A stretch of DNA of 6,723 bases from Candidatus Omnitrophota bacterium (GTDB lineage: Bacteria; Omnitrophota; Koll11; Zapsychrales; Fredricksoniimonadaceae), in assembly GCA_015233705.1 (NCBI GenBank), contig JADFXE010000063.1, positions 520-7,242 on the forward strand. The letters are read 5' to 3'. How positions within the stretch are numbered: the first letter of the stretch is position 1; each line of letters opens with the position of its first letter. Shown piece after piece: positions 3,862 through 6,723 of this stretch. The notes below the pieces were generated by a model. The model was not told the DNA's origin, made no database searches, and saw nothing but the letters and a program-made list of their open reading frames with translations. The translations under genes were made by a program, and so were the position numbers.

Positions 3862-6723
3862 CAGCTTGCGGCCATGAGCGATCTGCGGGAGCTGAAGCGG
3901 ATCGTGGTTCGCCTTGCTGATCGTCGGGTCCGTCTGGTGGAGCGCTCGGCATCTGAAATGTCCCGCGATCCGGTGGAGATTGACCTGTGCAAGGCGTCTG
4001 ACTCAAGGGATGTTGAGGCCAAGGCCGATCTGTTGGGGGCCATCCTGCACAATAGGCATCATGGCGCAGAGTTGAAAGAATATGTTGATGATATCGCCCA
4101 GGGCCGGAAGGCGTCCTACAGTTTCCGCATAGCCCTGCGCGTGGTCAAGGCCATGGACAAGGTCCAGCAGATCGACAGGGACCTTATCGGCCGCCGCGTG
4201 GTCGAGGTTGTCTTTGCGACTTATAACAATTGTCGGTTCCGCATGATGCGTCAGGATGAGCATGTCGAGGGTCAGGATTCCTTGCGCGAGAAGATCCGCC
4301 AGCTTGAACGCCTCTTTGGCGGAACAAAGCATTTCGAGTGGCGCCTGCGCGTGGTGGATGACCAGAGCAAGAACGATGCCGGCGGATATGCCTGGGAGAT
4401 CATGCAGAAGGAGTTCCCCGAGCTTGTGGCGGCGGGCCGCCTGTCCATGGAGCGTGTCCAGAAAAAGGAAGGGCCCAAGGGTGGGGCGATCATCCAGGGC
4501 ATGGGGACTGCGGTCAAGAATAGCGCGGACATTGTCCTGTTCACGGATTCGGACAATTCCGCCATGCTGTATTTTGCCGGCGATATTGTGTGGGACATTA
4601 TTAAGGAAGGATTTGATGCTTCCGTCGGTTCCCGTTTTGCCGAGGGCGCTGTCGTGGCCAATCGTGGTTTGCTTCGTTTGATTCAGAATTGGCAGGACAC
4701 GGTTCTGTTCAATTGGCTGGTGACGCGCCATTATTTCCCGGAGATCAAAAACATCCAGGACACGCAGAATGGATTTAAAGGTTTTACCCGCGCGATTTTG
4801 CAGGAGATCCTGCCGCGGACGATTTTACGCGGCGCGGTCTTTGACGTTGAGCTTCTTTACCTGGCCCATACGTTCCGCCAGCGCGGCGGGGTCAGGGAAT
4901 TCGGCATGCCGTGGATCGACAATCCGCAGGCGAGCAATTTCGGGATCAAGGCCGGCCTCAAGATGCGCCAGGAGCTTATCAACGCCGCCCTGAAGATTCA
5001 TAGCCAGAAGCCCGTGGCGCCTAGCGCGCGGAGCCGTCCCGGGAAACGCATGCCTGAAAAATTCCGCGTCGATCAGACGCTTTGGCAGATGGGCGAGCAG
5101 AAGATCCGTATCCCTGAAGTGGGCAAGGCCGCGGTTGAGCGTGCGGTCCTTGAATTGAGGCGCCAGGACAAAGACGATGTGGCTGATCTCCTGGAACGTC
5201 GTTTTGCGGCTCATCAGATCCTTGCCCCGCCGGTCCAGGATTTGGCGGATGACATCCCCAATGTCTTCCAGGACGTGTTCGGCCTGGTGTATTTCCAGGG
5301 CCGCAAGTGCTGTGAAGAGGCGCTCACCATCTATATTTCCCAAGATATTTCCGACGAGAATCATCCCGAGAATTTGCGGACCCTGGTTCACGAAGCGGTC
5401 GAGGCCTGGCACCGGCTGCAGAATGAACGGATCACGCGCGCCCATCAGAAGGCCGAGCTGGCTGAGAAGAAAGTAGTTGAGGGCATCACGCTGGCAGGAG
5501 TACTGTCGGCTTGTTCCCGAGGCTTGCGGAAGTTATTGTGCCTACATGTTGTCCCCAAGGTGCTTGCGCCGGTGGCCTCAGCCGTGGCCTGTCCTGTTCC
5601 CTGCGTTGAGTCGCAGGCAGAGCCGGCGGCGTTGCGCCTATCGGTCATGGATGCCATGGAAGGCCGCTACGCCTTGGTCATCCTTACGGACAAGAACAGG
5701 GCCCAGGCCGAAAAAGCCCTTGAGGAGCTTACGCTCCGCCAGGGATTTGAGACCATCTTCACGGAGGATGTTGATATTTCCCGGGAGACCGTGGAGCAGA
5801 TTTATGCCAAAGATTTGAAAGGGCCGTTCGAGCCGAATCAGGAGGCGTACATCGCTGTCGGAGAGGCCACGCTGATCGTGCTGCGCGGACCGCCGGGAGT
5901 TGAGGCCTGTTCGCAGTTGCGAGGACTGAATGGCCCCGCTTCCCAGGCGAACACGATCCGCGATATCCTGATCCTGCTCGCCGAGCGAATGGTGCCGATT
6001 GACCGGCTGGGCTTCATGGTCCTGAACAGGTCTTGTGTTCGTTTGGCTAAAAGTCTGCCGACGCTTCCGGTCAAGGGGAGCGTGACCGCGGCGGTCGGCG
6101 ACTTACACGGCAACTACCCGCGGCTTATCCGTCTGCTCAATCTGCTTCGCAAATTGGAGAAAGATATCAGGATCAAGAAGATCGTCTTCTTGGGCGATTA
6201 CATGGACCGCGGGCTGCATGGCGTTGCGGTTGTTCGGCTGTTGATGAAGCTGCAGCGTCTGCGCCGAGCCCTTGGGCTTGAGACAGAGTTCTTGATGGGT
6301 AATCACGAGCTCATGTTCCTGCAGGGCGTCCTGGGTAATAATACCGCCCTGACCGACTGGATCTTCAACGGCGGCGTCAGGGTTTGCGAGGAGGTTGGGT
6401 TATCTGCCGGGGACTCTCTGATCCAAAGAGTTAATTTCTGGGTGAGTCAGGAAAAAAGCGCTAAAGAGATCGCGGATCTCTATAGCGAGACCTTCGATGA
6501 TGAGGAGATGGGGCCTGAGCTTACGGCGATACGCGAAGAGCTCAAGGTCAAGCTGGCGGATGTCATTGGGTGGATGGCAGAAGAATTGCAGCTGAGCGGG
6601 TTTGACAAGAAGCTGCTTTATGTGCACGCGGGTTTTGCCGGCCCTGTGTCGATCAAGTTAAGGCGCCACGCTGGTCAGAAGGGTCTCCGCGTCCTTGGGA
6701 TGAGGATGGGCTATACGTTGCGA
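3574..6723 (+). CDS. 3'-partial multidomain protein: repeat module, GT2 glycosyltransferase, repeat module, NDK-like domain, PPP-type metallophosphoesterase
   Basis: Frame 1 is open from 3559 (after an in-frame TGA at 3556) to the window end with no stop, so the 3' end lies outside. The first ATG is at 3574, with a weak Shine-Dalgarno-like AGGG at 3565-3568, and would overlap the upstream frame by 86 bases. Frame 1 between 3574 and 3657 shows no similarity to repeat copy B, whereas frame 3 does. Real homology in this frame begins at about 3658, so 3574 is only a formal start and the frame is more likely the continuation of the upstream gene. Order of parts: second half of repeat A (3658-3861), a helical region of about 110 residues, a GT2 domain (~4195-4950), repeat B (5017-5463), an unusual Cys-bearing stretch without acidic residues (5482-5607), an NDK-like domain (~5665-6060), and a PPP-type phosphoesterase (~6085 onward). 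No clear membrane helix is seen. Confidence 0.85.
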   Translation, partial: MLPPHFSNGVLRPIRSWPRLHASFRTVRNVFKDDVFGLVYFNGVPSEENLTILLSYDISDENNPSNLLTLVHEAVEAWHRIKGASIEQSHDKAMLAQLAAMSDLRELKRIVVRLADRRVRLVERSASEMSRDPVEIDLCKASDSRDVEAKADLLGAILHNRHHGAELKEYVDDIAQGRKASYSFRIALRVVKAMDKVQQIDRDLIGRRVVEVVFATYNNCRFRMMRQDEHVEGQDSLREKIRQLERLFGGTKHFEWRLRVVDDQSKNDAGGYAWEIMQKEFPELVAAGRLSMERVQKKEGPKGGAIIQGMGTAVKNSADIVLFTDSDNSAMLYFAGDIVWDIIKEGFDASVGSRFAEGAVVANRGLLRLIQNWQDTVLFNWLVTRHYFPEIKNIQDTQNGFKGFTRAILQEILPRTILRGAVFDVELLYLAHTFRQRGGVREFGMPWIDNPQASNFGIKAGLKMRQELINAALKIHSQKPVAPSARSRPGKRMPEKFRVDQTLWQMGEQKIRIPEVGKAAVERAVLELRRQDKDDVADLLERRFAAHQILAPPVQDLADDIPNVFQDVFGLVYFQGRKCCEEALTIYISQDISDENHPENLRTLVHEAVEAWHRLQNERITRAHQKAELAEKKVVEGITLAGVLSACSRGLRKLLCLHVVPKVLAPVASAVACPVPCVESQAEPAALRLSVMDAMEGRYALVILTDKNRAQAEKALEELTLRQGFETIFTEDVDISRETVEQIYAKDLKGPFEPNQEAYIAVGEATLIVLRGPPGVEACSQLRGLNGPASQANTIRDILILLAERMVPIDRLGFMVLNRSCVRLAKSLPTLPVKGSVTAAVGDLHGNYPRLIRLLNLLRKLEKDIRIKKIVFLGDYMDRGLHGVAVVRLLMKLQRLRRALGLETEFLMGNHELMFLQGVLGNNTALTDWIFNGGVRVCEEVGLSAGDSLIQRVNFWVSQEKSAKEIADLYSETFDDEEMGPELTAIREELKVKLADVIGWMAEELQLSGFDKKLLYVHAGFAGPVSIKLRRHAGQKGLRVLGMRMGYTLR
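3655..3660 (+). other. Frame break at the TAA stop: one extra T, or a +1 recoding site
   Basis: The sequence is CCG TAA T. Skipping the T at 3657 gives CCG AAT GTC (Pro-Asn-Val), which matches the Pro-Asn-Val-Phe of copy B at 5257-5268. That restores one frame through the window. The base layout, a sense codon followed by a stop whose U is skipped, is that of +1 shifts such as prfB and antizyme. However, I see no strong Shine-Dalgarno-like stimulator just upstream, and the site is not a homopolymer. A base-calling or assembly error and a genuine disabling insertion are both possible. Confidence 0.75.
4195..4950 (+). other. Domain: family 2 glycosyltransferase, polyprenyl/dolichyl-phosphate glycosyltransferase type
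   Basis: GT2 enzymes of the dolichyl-phosphate glucosyl/mannosyltransferase type move a sugar from a nucleotide sugar to a polyprenyl phosphate. The motifs occur in family order: VVFATYNN strand (4210-4233), DDQSKND (4357-4377), the metal/nucleotide-sugar motif TDSDNS (4543-4560), GSRF (4627-4638), DTQNGFK (4759-4779), and FDVELL (4840-4857) followed by a WIDNP segment. DTQxGFK and FDVELL are typical of this subgroup and argue against a generic GT2. The DxD aspartates are kept, so activity is plausible. Donor and acceptor cannot be told. Unlike many relatives it lacks C-terminal membrane helices and lies between two repeat modules in a larger chain. Confidence 0.82.
5017..5463 (+). repeat. 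Repeat module copy B (intact, frame 1)
   Basis: This is the uninterrupted copy of the ~149-residue module. It starts with a basic Pro/Arg linker (APSARSRPGK, 5017-5046), then about 60 helical residues ending LLERRFAAHQILAPP, then a strand region (DVFGLVYF; LTIYIS), DISDEN, and the helix TLVHEAVEAWHR. His codon 5389 and Glu codon 5392 of this helix, the second Glu of HEAVE (5401), and a His at 5443 all match copy A at equal spacing. The module follows the glycosyltransferase and precedes the NDK-like domain, as copy A precedes the glycosyltransferase, so it behaves as a spacer or boundary unit. The family is not recognised. Confidence 0.9.
5665..6060 (+). other. Domain: nucleoside-diphosphate-kinase-like, probably degenerate
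   Basis: NDK transfers the gamma phosphate of NTPs to NDPs through an active-site His. The segment follows the NDK pattern in order: an opening strand YALVILTD (5668-5691); a helix then a GFETIF strand; an EQIYAKDLKGPF helix comparable to the NDK region around FYxxHKxKPF; a strand TLIVLRG comparable to VxMVLEG; and GPA followed by TIRD (5953-5964), comparable to GPTDP...GTIRGD. Where NDKs have NxxHGSD, the best alignment here is near NRSC (6025-6036), with no His. The nucleotide-binding fold is therefore proposed but the phosphotransfer His appears missing. The call rests on recalled family patterns and is moderate. Confidence 0.5.
6085..6723 (+). other. Domain: PPP-type calcineurin-like metallophosphoesterase (partial at 3' end)
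   Basis: Signature motifs of the PPP phosphatase superfamily (Ser/Thr phosphatases, ApaH- and PrpE-like enzymes) are present in order: GDLHGN (6097-6114), GDYMDRG (6193-6213), GNHE (6298-6309), a WIFNGG segment (6358-6375) and LLYVHAG (6613-6633), matching the bacterial VHAG element. These supply the dinuclear metal ligands (Asp, His, Asp, Asn, His, His) and the Arg/His used in hydrolysis, so the enzyme looks intact as far as visible. A helical insert of about 80 residues lies between WIFNGG and VHAG. The remaining C-terminal part, including the last metal-ligand His, is beyond the window. The substrate may be phosphoprotein, dinucleoside polyphosphate or a small phosphoester. Confidence 0.87.

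Noticed and set aside
4003..4731. Antisense open frame of 242 codons
   Set aside because: It overlaps the glycosyltransferase domain, whose motifs are intact on the plus strand; a shadow frame.
4825..5445. Antisense open frame of 206 codons
   Set aside because: It overlaps the end of the GT2 domain and repeat B, both supported on the plus strand.
1..6723. CRISPR array, tRNA/rRNA, insertion sequence or attachment site
   Set aside because: No short regular repeats, no RNA-like conserved elements, no transposase motifs or terminal inverted repeats were seen; the window is filled by coding sequence.

Overview
The whole window is plus-strand protein-coding sequence, with no intergenic space, RNA gene or mobile element. 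It looks like an internal slice of one very long modular gene that runs off both ends. Frame 3 (codons starting at 3, 6, 9...) is open from the window's first bases to a TAA at 3657-3659. Frame 1 is open from 3559 to the last base. An internal duplication shows that protein similarity runs along frame 3 up to that TAA and resumes in frame 1 directly after it. Ignoring one base, the T at 3657, gives a continuous 2240-codon reading frame open at both ends.

Layout. 3-~740: the C-terminal catalytic TIM barrel of a PEP-utilising enzyme (PEP synthase / pyruvate phosphate dikinase / PtsI superfamily), with key catalytic residues kept and its start lying upstream of the window. ~740-3416: about 890 residues that I do not recognise, mostly helical with one mixed alpha/beta part. 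3417-3861: repeat module copy A, which contains the frame break. ~4195-4950: a family 2 glycosyltransferase of the polyprenyl/dolichyl-phosphate glycosyltransferase type. 5017-5463: repeat module copy B. ~5665-6060: a nucleoside-diphosphate-kinase-like domain that seems to lack its catalytic His. ~6085-6723: a PPP-type calcineurin-like metallophosphoesterase, cut by the window end.

Organism. The DNA is moderately GC-rich with bacterial-looking coding density. Giant open frames that string together phosphotransfer, glycosyl-transfer and unknown domains are known from Candidatus Omnitrophota and neighbouring PVC-type lineages, so an uncultivated bacterium of that kind is my best guess. This rests on architecture only, not on a marker gene.

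How the parts may work together (inference): enzyme modules that handle phosphoryl groups, nucleotides and sugar-phosphates are separated by a duplicated ~149-residue spacer module carrying an invariant His-Glu motif. No membrane helices are clear, so the visible part is probably soluble. The two open questions are whether the frame break is an error, a decay mutation or +1 recoding, and what the repeat module does.
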